A stretch of 52,172 nt of DNA from Patescibacteria group bacterium (GCA_018896875.1 JAHILT010000038.1:1-52172); one strand, 5' to 3'. Positions 1 through 7,629 are shown, numbered from the stretch's first letter. Numbers and translations are program-made. Notes: generated by a model not told the origin, from the letters alone.

Positions 1-14
1 AAGGAGGGAATAAG
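1..14. repeat. Partial CCTCC-type palindromic repeat (right end)
   Basis: The window opens with AAGGAGGGAATAAG, which matches the right end of the fuller repeat at 734-771 and the one at 26792-26830. The left part lies outside the window. It is a short intergenic palindrome family; no coding function is seen. Confidence 0.6.
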
Positions 15-90
15 AAAAATTTGCTAAAATGGATTTTTTATAGTAATATAATCACCAGTTATTTTAAAAATTCAATACAGGAGGTAATGA

Positions 91-603
91 ATGAAAAAAA
101 CAAAAAGGAAAATAGTAGTAGATGGTAATGAGATGTATGTTGATTTCTCAGACGTAGAACAAGTCATCAAACAACTTGAAAAAGAATACAATCCAAATTA
201 TCGGAGGACAAAAAAAGAAATCAGTATTTTTATTCAACGATTAAAAAATGTTTGGATTGGCAAATCTCATTTGTCATTTGCACAATTAATTGGCTTCGCT
301 ATAATCGGATATGGATTCCATTCTTTCAAAAAAGACTTTGAAACAATTGCAGAGATAGAACGTCTTTACAGCAAAAATTACGCTTCTAGACTTTTGGAAA
401 TCCAAAAAATGTTCGGCTATAATAATCCAAATACCAAGAGAAGACGCTGTCAAATAGATCTTTTTCTTGGACGCCTTAAAAAAAATTGGAAAAACAATCC
501 TCATACATCTTTTGCGGAATTAATCGGACAAATAACCACAGGAAGAACCTTTTATCGTTTTAAAAAAGACGAAGATATGATAAAAAGCATTGAGAGTATA
601 TAA
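91..603 (+). CDS. Hypothetical protein with an internally duplicated ~55-aa domain
   Basis: A 170-aa soluble, basic protein of unknown function. Two halves look like copies of one unit. The first, about residues 43-100, has KEISIFIQRLKNVW, then HLSFAQLIGF, then FHSFKKDFETI. The second, about 117-170, has CQIDLFLGRLKKNW, then HTSFAELIGQ, then FYRFKKDEDMI. The W-x(5-7)-SFAQLIG core resembles short domains seen in small phage and CPR proteins, but I cannot name a family. The start is well supported: AGGAGG sits 8 nt before the ATG. A strong palindromic terminator follows at 613-640, so the gene is monocistronic. No partner gene suggests a role. Confidence 0.8.
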   Translation: MKKTKRKIVVDGNEMYVDFSDVEQVIKQLEKEYNPNYRRTKKEISIFIQRLKNVWIGKSHLSFAQLIGFAIIGYGFHSFKKDFETIAEIERLYSKNYASRLLEIQKMFGYNNPNTKRRRCQIDLFLGRLKKNWKNNPHTSFAELIGQITTGRTFYRFKKDEDMIKSIESI

Positions 604-612
604 AATCTTTTA

Positions 613-640
613 CCCCCACACCTATGCATAGGTGTGGGGG
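613..640. terminator. Perfect 28-nt palindrome, terminator of the 170-aa gene
   Basis: CCCCCACACCTATG is followed directly by its exact reverse complement and then TTTATTTT. It begins 10 nt after the stop codon of the upstream gene and should form a strong hairpin. A degenerate relative with a longer loop lies at 19031-19095, so this palindrome is also a small repeat family. Confidence 0.85.
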
Positions 641-733
641 TTTATTTTAGGGCTCGTAATGATTAGTAGACAGTATTCCACCAAAACCTTCGAGGATTTT
701 GTTGAATATAAAGTAATGATTGAAAAACAAAAT

Positions 734-771
734 TAATCCACCCTAACCCTCCTTTAAAAGGAGGGAATAAG
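734..771. repeat. CCTCC-type palindromic intergenic repeat
   Basis: The unit reads AATCCACCCTAACC, then CCTCCTTTAAAAGGAGG, then GAATAAG. The central CCTCCTTT/AAAGGAGG dyad makes a hairpin. Related copies are at 1-14, 7666-7701 and, as an inverted pair, 26750-26830. All are intergenic and close to gene starts. It resembles REP or MITE-like short repeats. Confidence 0.75.
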
Positions 772-772
772 A

Positions 773-821
773 CTAGTGCCTAATGCCTAGTGCCTAATGC
801 CTAGTGCCTAGTGCCTAGTGC
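773..821. repeat. Heptanucleotide tandem repeat, 7 units
   Basis: Seven contiguous 7-bp units, CTAGTGC or CTAATGC in the order G,A,G,A,G,G,G at the variable base, lie directly upstream of the ftsK promoter. Related TAG-rich and CCAAC-rich heptamer-like tracts occur at 3813-3840, 7620-7650 and 51420-51600. Copy number may vary between strains. Confidence 0.85.
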
Positions 822-831
822 TTATTCATTG

Positions 832-837
832 TATAAT
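832..837 (+). promoter_or_regulatory. -10 box of ftsK, leaderless promoter
   Basis: A consensus TATAAT ends 7 nt before the ATG at 845, so transcription should begin at or within a base of the start codon. There is no Shine-Dalgarno sequence. The heptamer array ends 10 nt upstream and covers the place where a -35 box would be. Confidence 0.65.
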
Positions 838-844
838 AGAACCA

Positions 845-3034
845 ATGGCAAAAAGAAAAAATAAAAATCAAAATCACGGCGAAGGCGGAGGGCTAGGAAT
901 ATTCAAAAAAATAAGTTCTCTAAGATCGCAAATAAATCCAGAAACAGAAAAAAGTATAATCGCAATATTTTTTATTTGTTTCGCTGTAATTTTAATTTTA
1001 GCTAGCGTTCAAAAAGCTGGACCAGCGGGAGAATTTATATTCTTACAACTCACCTTGCTATTTGGCTTAGGATATTATTTATTCCCTTTTATTATGTTAA
1101 TAATGGCTGGCGATTTCCTTGTCGGCGAAGATGAAAAATACAGAGATTTACCTATCAGACTTTTCGGAGCATTGTTTTTTATAATGAGCGGACTTGGATT
1201 AATTGATGTAATTTGTGACGAAAAAGGAGGACTGGTGGGACAATGGATGGGAGCCATTCAAGTACCCTTCGGATATATTGCTTCAATAATTATAATTTGC
1301 ACCGCAATTCTCGCCTCGCTCCTTTTGGCTTTAAATATTCCGCTAAAAATAAAGCTTAAAAATGAAGATAAAGGGGAAGAGGAAGGGATAAAAAATAAGC
1401 CTATTGAAGATTTTAAAATCACAGGATTAGAAAATTCTGAAGAAACGCTAATTAAGGAAAAGCTTATCGAGAAAAATGAAAAAGACAAAAATAGCGAAAA
1501 GGAAACAAAGGACAAAGACGAAAAATATAAAAACACCGAGACAAAAACTAGAAAACCTTTTTTTATGCCAAAAAAAGGATCTCCCGAAGAAGATTTTTTG
1601 AAACCACAAATCAACACGGAATCAAGCGGAATGAATTATACGCCTCCACCTCTAAATCTTCTTAAATCTCAAGTAGAAAAACCTACCCCTGGAGATTTGC
1701 GCGCGAACGCTAATATAATAAAAAGGACTTTGGATAGTTTCGGCATTCCTATAGAAATGGGAGAAATCAGTATCGGCCCTAAAGTTACCAGATATTCATT
1801 AAAACCAGCTGAAGGTATTAAATTAAGCAGAATAACGGCATTAAACCAAGACCTTGCTTTAGCATTAGCGGCCCATCCTATAAGAATGGAAGCTCCTATT
1901 CCTGGAAAATCATTAGTTGGTATTGAAGTACCAAATAAATCGGCGGCTATAGTACGTTTAGGAAGCCTAATAACTTCTCCAGAATTTATAAACTCTGAAT
2001 CGCTAGGTTTTATTTTAGGACGAGATGTCACTGGAAAATTAATAACTGGAAACTTAGCAAAAATGCCTCATCTTCTTATTGCCGGAAGTACTGGATCGGG
2101 AAAATCTGTAGCTATTCATGCATTATTAGTATCCTTATTGTATAAAAATTCTCCAGAAACCTTAAAACTTATTTTAATTGACCCCAAGAGAGTTGAGCTT
2201 ACTATTTATGACGATATTCCCCACTTAATATCTCCTGTTATAACAGAAGGCAAAAAAGCGTTAGGTGTATTTCGTTGGGCTATTTCTGAAATGGAAAGAA
2301 GATATGAACAATTGCAAGACGCTGGAGTTCGAGATATGGAAAGCTATAATAAAAAACATAATGAAGAAAAACTTCCTTATATAGTAATAGTTGTTGATGA
2401 ATTAGCAGACCTTATGACCGCTTACGGAAGAGATATTGAAAGTTCCGTTGTAAGATTAGCCCAAATGGCTCGTGCTACAGGAATTCATTTAGTGCTTTCT
2501 ACCCAAAGACCATCGGTTGAAGTTATTACTGGACTTATTAAGGCCAACATTTCAGCGCGTATTGCCCTAAAAGTAGCAAGCCAAGTAGATTCCCGAACAA
2601 TTTTAGATATAGCTGGCGCAGAAAAATTACTTGGTGGAGGAGATATGCTCTTTACTACTTCTGAATTAAGCAAGCCGAAAAGAATTCAAGGTGCTTTTAT
2701 AAGCGAGGAAGAACTGCATGCTATAACAAGTTTTATAAAAGAACGAAACGAAGGAGATGAAGATTCAGAAACATCACTTAGTTTTAATCCAGAAAATATA
2801 AGGAAAGATATAAACGATATAAATTTTGATGAATTTGAGAAAGAAGATGACGATGAACTTTTTGATGAAGCTGTTAAAATCGTACGCGAAGCAAAAAAAG
2901 CCTCAACATCATTTCTTCAACGTAAACTAGCCATCGGCTACGCTCGCGCAGCGCGATTAATAGATATGATGGAAGAAAGAGGAATCGTAGGCCCAGGAGA
3001 AGGAGCAAAAGCGAGAATAGTAATTAGCGACTAG
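845..3034 (+). CDS. ftsK: DNA translocase FtsK/SpoIIIE
   Basis: A 729-aa membrane-anchored ATPase that pumps chromosomal DNA at the septum during division. Four hydrophobic segments fill about residues 30-170, followed by a charged Lys/Glu linker (about 180-260). Then come the alpha/beta motor domains with Walker A GSTGSGKS and Walker B VVDELADLM. The C-terminal gamma winged helix ends in YARAARLIDMMEERGIVG and normally reads KOPS-like polarity sequences. I chose ATG 845 rather than the upstream GTG at 818, because that GTG lies inside the tandem heptamer array and the -10 box is 7 nt from 845. The gene is followed after 37 nt by a RodZ-like gene, probably in one operon. Confidence 0.95.
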   Translation: MAKRKNKNQNHGEGGGLGIFKKISSLRSQINPETEKSIIAIFFICFAVILILASVQKAGPAGEFIFLQLTLLFGLGYYLFPFIMLIMAGDFLVGEDEKYRDLPIRLFGALFFIMSGLGLIDVICDEKGGLVGQWMGAIQVPFGYIASIIIICTAILASLLLALNIPLKIKLKNEDKGEEEGIKNKPIEDFKITGLENSEETLIKEKLIEKNEKDKNSEKETKDKDEKYKNTETKTRKPFFMPKKGSPEEDFLKPQINTESSGMNYTPPPLNLLKSQVEKPTPGDLRANANIIKRTLDSFGIPIEMGEISIGPKVTRYSLKPAEGIKLSRITALNQDLALALAAHPIRMEAPIPGKSLVGIEVPNKSAAIVRLGSLITSPEFINSESLGFILGRDVTGKLITGNLAKMPHLLIAGSTGSGKSVAIHALLVSLLYKNSPETLKLILIDPKRVELTIYDDIPHLISPVITEGKKALGVFRWAISEMERRYEQLQDAGVRDMESYNKKHNEEKLPYIVIVVDELADLMTAYGRDIESSVVRLAQMARATGIHLVLSTQRPSVEVITGLIKANISARIALKVASQVDSRTILDIAGAEKLLGGGDMLFTTSELSKPKRIQGAFISEEELHAITSFIKERNEGDEDSETSLSFNPENIRKDINDINFDEFEKEDDDELFDEAVKIVREAKKASTSFLQRKLAIGYARAARLIDMMEERGIVGPGEGAKARIVISD

Positions 3035-3071
3035 GAACTAGGAATTAAAAATTAAGATTAAAGATTACATT

Positions 3072-3731
3072 ATGGATAAAGAAAATCTACAAACAATATT
3101 TGAAGAAGCGCTAAAGGAAAAGGATCTAACTTATAAAAAGCTGTCTATTTTAACGTCTGTTCCTGAAAAATTCATCATAGCGTTAAAAAATATGGAGACC
3201 CATAAACTTCCAGCTACGCCTTATATTCGCGGATATTTAGAAAAAATATGCGAAGTTTTAGATCTTAATCTTCAAGATATATGGACAGTATATAAAGAAG
3301 GAATTGAACATAAAAGCTCTGGATCTTTTGATAAACTTCCAACCAATCGTTTTGTCATACAAAAATTAAATAAAAAAACAGTTATTTCTTTTCTTACCGC
3401 AATTATTATTATAATATTCTTTGCTTCAAATTTTAATAATTTTTTCAGCAAACCATATCTGAAAATAACCAATCCAAAAGATTCATTAATGGTAGTTTCA
3501 GAGCCCTTAATTAATCTAACTGGTCAAATAAGATCTGTAGATAAATTAACTATTAATGGCGAAGAGGTAGTTGCTAATCCTGCCGGGGATTTTGAATTAG
3601 CTTATGAATTACAACTAGGATTAAACACTATTGAATTCAAAGTTAAAAAAATACTAGGTAAAGAAAATTCTCAAATAAAACAAATAATTTTTGAAGAACC
3701 AGAAAAACTAATTGACGTGCAAACTTTTTAA
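3072..3731 (+). CDS. RodZ-like HTH membrane protein
   Basis: A 219-aa protein with an N-terminal XRE/RodZ-type helix-turn-helix (about residues 10-80; KLPATPYIRGYLEKICEVL is the typical recognition segment). One transmembrane helix follows (about 98-116, ISFLTAIIIIIFFASNF). The C-terminal extracytoplasmic beta domain (about 130-210) resembles bacterial Ig-like or glucodextranase-B-like modules. RodZ links cell-shape filaments to the wall machinery. This protein has the same layout, but a role in shape is inferred. It lies between ftsK and a rho-independent terminator, consistent with a two-gene cell-division operon. Confidence 0.8.
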   Translation: MDKENLQTIFEEALKEKDLTYKKLSILTSVPEKFIIALKNMETHKLPATPYIRGYLEKICEVLDLNLQDIWTVYKEGIEHKSSGSFDKLPTNRFVIQKLNKKTVISFLTAIIIIIFFASNFNNFFSKPYLKITNPKDSLMVVSEPLINLTGQIRSVDKLTINGEEVVANPAGDFELAYELQLGLNTIEFKVKKILGKENSQIKQIIFEEPEKLIDVQTF

Positions 3732-3743
3732 AAAATAGTTATA

Positions 3744-3773
3744 AACAGCTCTGTGAATATGAGCTGTTTTTTT
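3744..3773 (+). terminator. Rho-independent terminator after the RodZ-like gene
   Basis: AACAGCTC, a 9-nt loop and GAGCTGTT run into a T tract. It lies 13 nt after the stop codon and closes the ftsK operon. Confidence 0.85.
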
Positions 3774-3812
3774 ATATTCATTTTTAAAGTAAAATAACGT
3801 ATACGAATTATT

Positions 3813-3852
3813 GACCAACGACCAACAACTAACGACGAAGAAAGAGAGAAAG
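3813..3852. repeat. CCAAC/CTAAC-type low-complexity repeat upstream of recA
   Basis: GACCAACGACCAACAACTAA and then CGACGAAGAAAGAG form a degenerate heptamer-like tract just before recA. A close relative, CCAACGACGAACAACTAATA then ACAAAGAAAGAGG, lies at 7630-7662. The purine-rich end may serve as a weak ribosome binding region for recA. Confidence 0.55.
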
Positions 3853-3859
3853 AGAAATA

Positions 3860-4927
3860 ATGAATATAAAAATAAAATTAAAAATGAACAAGAAAAATAT
3901 TAAAAAACCCTCTGACGCCAAGACTATGACGGGCAAGGAAAATAAACAAAATGACTCCGAAAAAGATATAGAAAATCTATTAAAAACGCTACAAGATAAA
4001 TTTGGAGAAGGATCAGTGATGAAATTGGGAGACGTAAAAAAAATTAATGTTGATGTAATTTCTACTGGGTCTTTTTCTCTTGACTTAGCTCTCGGAGTAG
4101 GCGGACTTCCCAAGGGAAGAATTATAGAAATATTTGGACCAGAAAGCAGCGGAAAAACAACGCTAGCATTAAACATTATTGCTCAAGCTCAGAAAAAAAA
4201 CGGAAGAGCCGCTTTTATAGATGCTGAACACGCAATGGATCCTAGTTATGCATCTAAGCTAGGAGTAAAAGTAAAAGACCTTTTGCTTTCCCAGCCAGAC
4301 AGCGGAGAAGATGCGCTAAATATTTTAGAAAGTCTTGTGCGTTCTAATATTATTGATGTAATTGTAGTAGATTCTGTAGCAGCGTTAACCCCGCAAGCGG
4401 AAATTGACGGGGAAATGGGAAAACAATTTATGGGTCTTCAAGCCAGAATGATGTCTCAAGCATTAAGAAAACTTACGGCTATCGCTGCTAAATCAAAAAC
4501 AATGATAATTTTCATAAATCAACTTCGTGAAAAAATAGGAGTAATGTTTGGCAGTCCAGAAACTACTCCAGGAGGACGTGCTTTAAAATTTTATTCATCG
4601 GTTCGTATAGATATAAGACGAATAGCAAAAGTTAAACAAGGAGAAAAAATAGTAGGAAATCGCGTAAAAGCTAAGGTAGCAAAAAATAAAGTAGCATCGC
4701 CTTTCAAAGAAGCTTTGTTTGATATTATGTTTGGTGAAGGAATTTGCTATGAAGGAGATGTTTTGAATGCTGCTATAGCTCATGGAGTTGTTACGAAATC
4801 TGGAGCTACATACACTATGGAAGGAGAAAAAATAGGCGTAGGATTTAATAAAGTAGTGGAAATATTAAAAGAAGACAAAAAAATATTGGATAGTATAAAG
4901 AAAAAAACCGAAGCTGTTGTTGAGTAA
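3860..4927 (+). CDS. recA: Recombinase RecA
   Basis: A 355-aa RecA, the strand-exchange ATPase of homologous recombination and repair. Walker A is GPESSGKT (about residue 94). The L1/L2 DNA-binding region includes GEMGKQFMGLQARMMSQALR and INQLREKIGVMFGSPETTPGG. The C-terminal domain is present and short. The N-terminus carries about 35 extra lysine-rich residues before the conserved core begins at about residue 40, so a downstream Met could also be used. No SOS box was recognised. The gene follows a CCAAC-type repeat and is followed by structured element A copy 1. Confidence 0.97.
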   Translation: MNIKIKLKMNKKNIKKPSDAKTMTGKENKQNDSEKDIENLLKTLQDKFGEGSVMKLGDVKKINVDVISTGSFSLDLALGVGGLPKGRIIEIFGPESSGKTTLALNIIAQAQKKNGRAAFIDAEHAMDPSYASKLGVKVKDLLLSQPDSGEDALNILESLVRSNIIDVIVVDSVAALTPQAEIDGEMGKQFMGLQARMMSQALRKLTAIAAKSKTMIIFINQLREKIGVMFGSPETTPGGRALKFYSSVRIDIRRIAKVKQGEKIVGNRVKAKVAKNKVASPFKEALFDIMFGEGICYEGDVLNAAIAHGVVTKSGATYTMEGEKIGVGFNKVVEILKEDKKILDSIKKKTEAVVE

Positions 4928-4942
4928 AATATATTATTGAAA

Positions 4943-5056
4943 TACTTCGCCAATTGTTTTTGAGGAACATCTCGGAAGTGCTCTTGCACTGAGAGCGAAG
5001 CAAATTTTTACGTTAGTAAAAATTATGCTGTTTTTGAGAAAATAATTGGCGAAGTA
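4943..5056. repeat. Element A copy 1: three-way-junction structured repeat
   Basis: The outer arm TACTTCGCCAATT pairs perfectly with AATTGGCGAAGTA at the far end. Inside is the conserved core TTTGAGGAACATCTCGGA, a short hairpin, GAGAGCGAAGCAAATTTT, a second hairpin (TAC-gtta-GTA on an A/T stem) and ATGCTGTTT. Copies at 28604-28741 and 46642-46753 keep the core but have different arms that still pair. It lies between convergent recA and yvcK, so it may also work as a bidirectional terminator. Confidence 0.85.
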
Positions 5057-5098
5057 ATTAGAAACAAATCACGCCAAATAACATAACAAATCTACGGA

Positions 5099-6070
5099 TT
5101 AAACCAACATTTTAATTAATCTTCCTAGTTTATTAGAATCATGACGAATAAATTTTCCTGGTCTTAAAAGGTCTGTTTTAATAATTGAAATGTCTTTGTT
5201 TATTTTTTCTAAATTAAAATCTGGCTCTACAAAGTCAGAGTTCTTTTTTATATAGACTGCCCTCTTCTTAAACGATGGTTTTTTATTATTTACTATCGCA
5301 TAGTCCAAAACTCCTTTTCCTAAATAAGAAATAATAGTTTTAATAAAATCGGATGCTTGAAAGTTATTTGTTTCACCAAATTTAGTCATAATATTACTAA
5401 AATAAATAATTTTAGCCTTAGTTTTTTTAAGCGCTTGTTTGGTGCCACCAACTAAAATATTTGGAATAATACTAGTATATAAATCTCCTGGTCCTATAAT
5501 AACCACATCGGCTGATAAAATTGCTTTTTTCGCATTAGAATTTATTTTAGCTTTAGGCTCAAGCCAAACTTTTTTTATTTTAATATTCCCTTCGTGTTTA
5601 GGAATATCAATATTGTTTTCTCCTTTTATAATTTGCCCATTTCCTAATTCAGCAATTAACCTAGTATCGCCCAAAGTAATTGGAATAACTTTCCCCTCTA
5701 TAGAAAGAATTTTCCCTGCCTCATTAATAGCCTTTTCAAAATCCTTAGTAATACGCTCTAATGCTGTTATTAATAAATTTCCAAAACTATGCCCAGTTAA
5801 CCCAATCCCTTGTTTAAATCTGTAAGAAAAAAGTTTAGACAACATTTCATTATTTGAACCAGAAAGAGCTATTAAAGCTCTGCGAATATCGCCTGGGGGT
5901 AAAATACCAAAATTCTCACGCAAAATACCCGTAGAACCACCATCGTCAGCCATAGTAACGATAGCTGTTAAATTATTAAAATAAGGTCTAAGACTAGTTA
6001 ATGTAGTAAAAACACCAGTACCTCCACCTATCACAACTATTTTTTTTCTTGATTTTTTTATACTACTCAT
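5099..6070 (-). CDS. yvcK: YvcK/CofD-like gluconeogenesis factor
   Basis: A 323-aa member of the CofD/YvcK fold. The nucleotide-binding start IVVIGGGTGVFTTLTSLR, the MADDGGSTG motif and LPPGDIRRALIAL are diagnostic. Later GHSFGNLLITAL and VIIGPGDLYTSIIPNLLV-like segments (here IPNILVGG) also fit. In Bacillus, YvcK binds UDP-sugars and affects cell-wall synthesis and growth on gluconeogenic carbon. The biochemical role here is inferred. It stands alone, without the rapZ/whiA neighbours seen in Firmicutes, and converges on recA across element A. Confidence 0.9.
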   Translation of the reverse strand: MSSIKKSRKKIVVIGGGTGVFTTLTSLRPYFNNLTAIVTMADDGGSTGILRENFGILPPGDIRRALIALSGSNNEMLSKLFSYRFKQGIGLTGHSFGNLLITALERITKDFEKAINEAGKILSIEGKVIPITLGDTRLIAELGNGQIIKGENNIDIPKHEGNIKIKKVWLEPKAKINSNAKKAILSADVVIIGPGDLYTSIIPNILVGGTKQALKKTKAKIIYFSNIMTKFGETNNFQASDFIKTIISYLGKGVLDYAIVNNKKPSFKKRAVYIKKNSDFVEPDFNLEKINKDISIIKTDLLRPGKFIRHDSNKLGRLIKMLV

Positions 6071-6166
6071 AATAAAAACTAAAAGATGTTTATTTAGAAG
6101 CTATTAATATAAAACTAACAAAAAAATAAAAAGTTTTATAATATGATATATAATAAACTTATATGA

Positions 6167-6299
6167 ATCCCACACATAACAAAAATCAATTTTTGATTTT
6201 GTGTAGGAATATCATATAATTTAAGATTATTTATAAATATTAATAAAACAACAAAGCCAAAGAAAACTTTTGCTTTCTAGTTTTTGTTATGTGTGGGAT
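6167..6299 (+). repeat. Element B copy 1: long inverted repeat with ATG in the right arm
   Basis: The left arm ATCCCACACATAACAAAAA (6167-6185) is a perfect 19-bp reverse complement of TTTTTGTTATGTGTGGGAT (6281-6299). About 95 nt of AT-rich sequence lies between them. The right arm runs into GGGATGAAA, so the ATG at 6298 is inside or at the edge of the stem. Copies 2 and 3 have the same geometry before a holin-like gene and clpP. Confidence 0.85.
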
Positions 6300-6717
6300 G
6301 AAAATAAGAATTAAAAAAATAAATCCCACACATAATAATTTATGTGGTGGGATAAATACTTCTTATAAAAATTTTATGCGGATTTGTGGTTATATAGAAA
6401 TATTTAATCCTCATAAAAACAACGACGTAAGTTATGCGCGCTCATTTGATTCTGGACATTTTTATCCTCGCTTTCATATTTATATTCAAGACCTGCCAAC
6501 CCAAGAAACCGAAATAAACTTACACTTAGATATGAAAAAGGCAAGCTATGAAGGGGTATCTGCTCATAGTGGAGAATACGATGGAGAATTAGTTTCACGA
6601 GAAGCCAAAAGAATAAAAAATATCTCTGACAAATTCAGTTTAGAAAAAACTGTCCAACATCAACCTTTAGGATTTAAAAAGAAAACATCTTTTTGGAGAA
6701 AAATATTTGGTTTTTAA
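6298..6717 (+). CDS. Hypothetical protein, unknown family
   Basis: About 139 aa, soluble, with no signal or membrane segment. The conserved-looking core is SFDSGHFYPRFHIYI, then INLHLDMKKASYEG and AHSGEYDGELVSREAKRI. Aromatic and His residues could form a binding surface, but no motif is known to me. Two starts are possible. ATG 6298 lies in the right arm of element B. ATG 6376 (113 aa) has TATAAA 6 nt upstream, as in other leaderless genes here, and it removes a stretch that is mostly a second palindrome (6317-6356). I give the longer form but think 6376 is at least as likely. It is followed by a perfect 30-nt palindromic terminator. Confidence 0.65.
   Translation: MKIRIKKINPTHNNLCGGINTSYKNFMRICGYIEIFNPHKNNDVSYARSFDSGHFYPRFHIYIQDLPTQETEINLHLDMKKASYEGVSAHSGEYDGELVSREAKRIKNISDKFSLEKTVQHQPLGFKKKTSFWRKIFGF
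6317..6356. repeat. Compact ATCCCACACATAA palindrome related to element B
   Basis: ATCCCACACATAA (6323-6335) and TTATGTGGTGGGAT (6340-6353) form a tight hairpin with one bulge. It is flanked by AAATA and AAATA, like the element at 24053-24114. It repeats the arm sequence of element B only 24 bp downstream of copy 1. Confidence 0.7.
6364..6369 (+). promoter_or_regulatory. Candidate -10 box for a leaderless start at 6376
   Basis: TATAAA ends 6 nt before ATG 6376. The spacing matches the HNH gene promoter (TATACT, 6 nt). It is the main reason to consider 6376 as the true start of the hypothetical gene. Confidence 0.4.
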
Positions 6718-6742
6718 AATTAGTAAATTCACTATAAAAAAG

Positions 6743-6772
6743 AAGGCCCTTCGATTTAAATCGAAGGGCCTT
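6743..6772. terminator. Bidirectional terminator, perfect 30-nt palindrome
   Basis: AAGGCCCTTCGATTT is followed by its exact reverse complement, with A-rich sequence on the left and TTTT on the right. It lies between the convergent hypothetical gene and CPBP protease gene and can stop both. Confidence 0.9.
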
Positions 6773-6789
6773 TTAATTAAAAGAGCTTT

Positions 6790-7368
6790 TTAATTAATCC
6801 CTCTCAACACTATTGGCATGCCGAACATTAACATAAAATTCCACAAGCTATGAGTTAAAACTGCAGACCAATACCCACTTTTAATCATAACCCATGCAAA
6901 AAACATTCCGAAGACTCCTTGAATCATAATATTTATTACGCTTCCATGGAGCAGTCCAAAAACTATAGAGCTTCCAATCAGCACTGGAAATAAACATATA
7001 GTTCTTGGAAGATAACCGGATGTTTTTTGCGTGGCCGTAAATTCCAAAGCACGAGCTACCCCAAATGGACCAAACCTAAAAACTGCTTCTTCCCATAATG
7101 GAGCAAATATACAAGTAAAGAAAAAAGCCTTATAGGCGTTCGTCATCATACCCGGTGATATTTTGGCATAGACATCCATCTGGGCCGTAAGTAAAGAACG
7201 CACCCCATTTATGTCCATCTTAGCCACGACATTAAGAAAAACCATCACAACCATCGTCCAAATTAAAGTTATGACAAAAGCTGTAAATACATTTTTCAAA
7301 TTGCCTAATAAGGAATGTTCATGCTTTCCATATTCTAAAAAACTATCTAACCCGATTTTCATATTCAC
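6790..7368 (-). CDS. CPBP family intramembrane metalloprotease
   Basis: A 192-aa membrane protein with about five hydrophobic helices. It has the three CPBP/Abi (Rce1-like) motifs: EEAVFR (EExxxR, about residue 113), FGLLHG (FxxxH-type, about 147) and HSLWN (HxxxN, about 183). These residues form the metal-dependent active site in the family, which cleaves or processes membrane-embedded or prenylated substrates; some members give immunity to bacteriocins. The substrate here is unknown. The start is well supported by AAAGGAGGT 7 nt before the ATG, an unusually strong Shine-Dalgarno for this window. It is a single gene closed by the palindromic terminator at 6743-6772. Confidence 0.88.
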   Translation of the reverse strand: MNMKIGLDSFLEYGKHEHSLLGNLKNVFTAFVITLIWTMVVMVFLNVVAKMDINGVRSLLTAQMDVYAKISPGMMTNAYKAFFFTCIFAPLWEEAVFRFGPFGVARALEFTATQKTSGYLPRTICLFPVLIGSSIVFGLLHGSVINIMIQGVFGMFFAWVMIKSGYWSAVLTHSLWNFMLMFGMPIVLRGIN

Positions 7369-7539
7369 TACCTCCTTTCAACTTTATTTTATCCCGCAAA
7401 ATGCGAAATTTATTATCAATGCTTCTATAATTAATTAAACTCCACTTTAATAATAATTTCAAATGCAATATTTAAAACACAGAATAATAAAAAACTGCCC
7501 AGAAAAAACCATCATGAAATAATAGTTTTTAATATAATG

Positions 7540-7611
7540 GGTGCCCAACGGGAATCGAACCCGTGCCACTTCTGCCACAGAGAAGAGTTCTACCATTGAA
7601 CTATGGGCACC
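7540..7611 (-). tRNA. tRNA-His (GTG)
   Basis: Cloverleaf on the minus strand. The anticodon stem CTTCT/AGAAG has loop CTGTGGC, so the anticodon is GTG. The T arm is ACGGG-TTCGATT-CCCGT. The extra 5' G (G-1) faces C73, as expected for tRNA-His. The 3' CCA is not fully encoded. Confidence 0.95.
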
Positions 7612-7629
7612 ATGTAAAATAACTAATAA

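Noticed and set aside
773..821. CRISPR array
   Set aside because: The units are contiguous 7-mers without spacers; no cas genes are present anywhere in the window.
818..844. GTG start for ftsK at 818
   Set aside because: It lies in the heptamer repeat and upstream of the likely transcription start; ATG 845 fits better.
4943..5056. Hammerhead or similar known small ribozyme in element A
   Set aside because: The CUGAUGA core and other diagnostic motifs are missing.
6281..6302. Integron attC site in element B arms (GTTATGT)
   Set aside because: The core does not fit GTTRRRY, there is no integrase intI, and the arms are far longer and differently organised.
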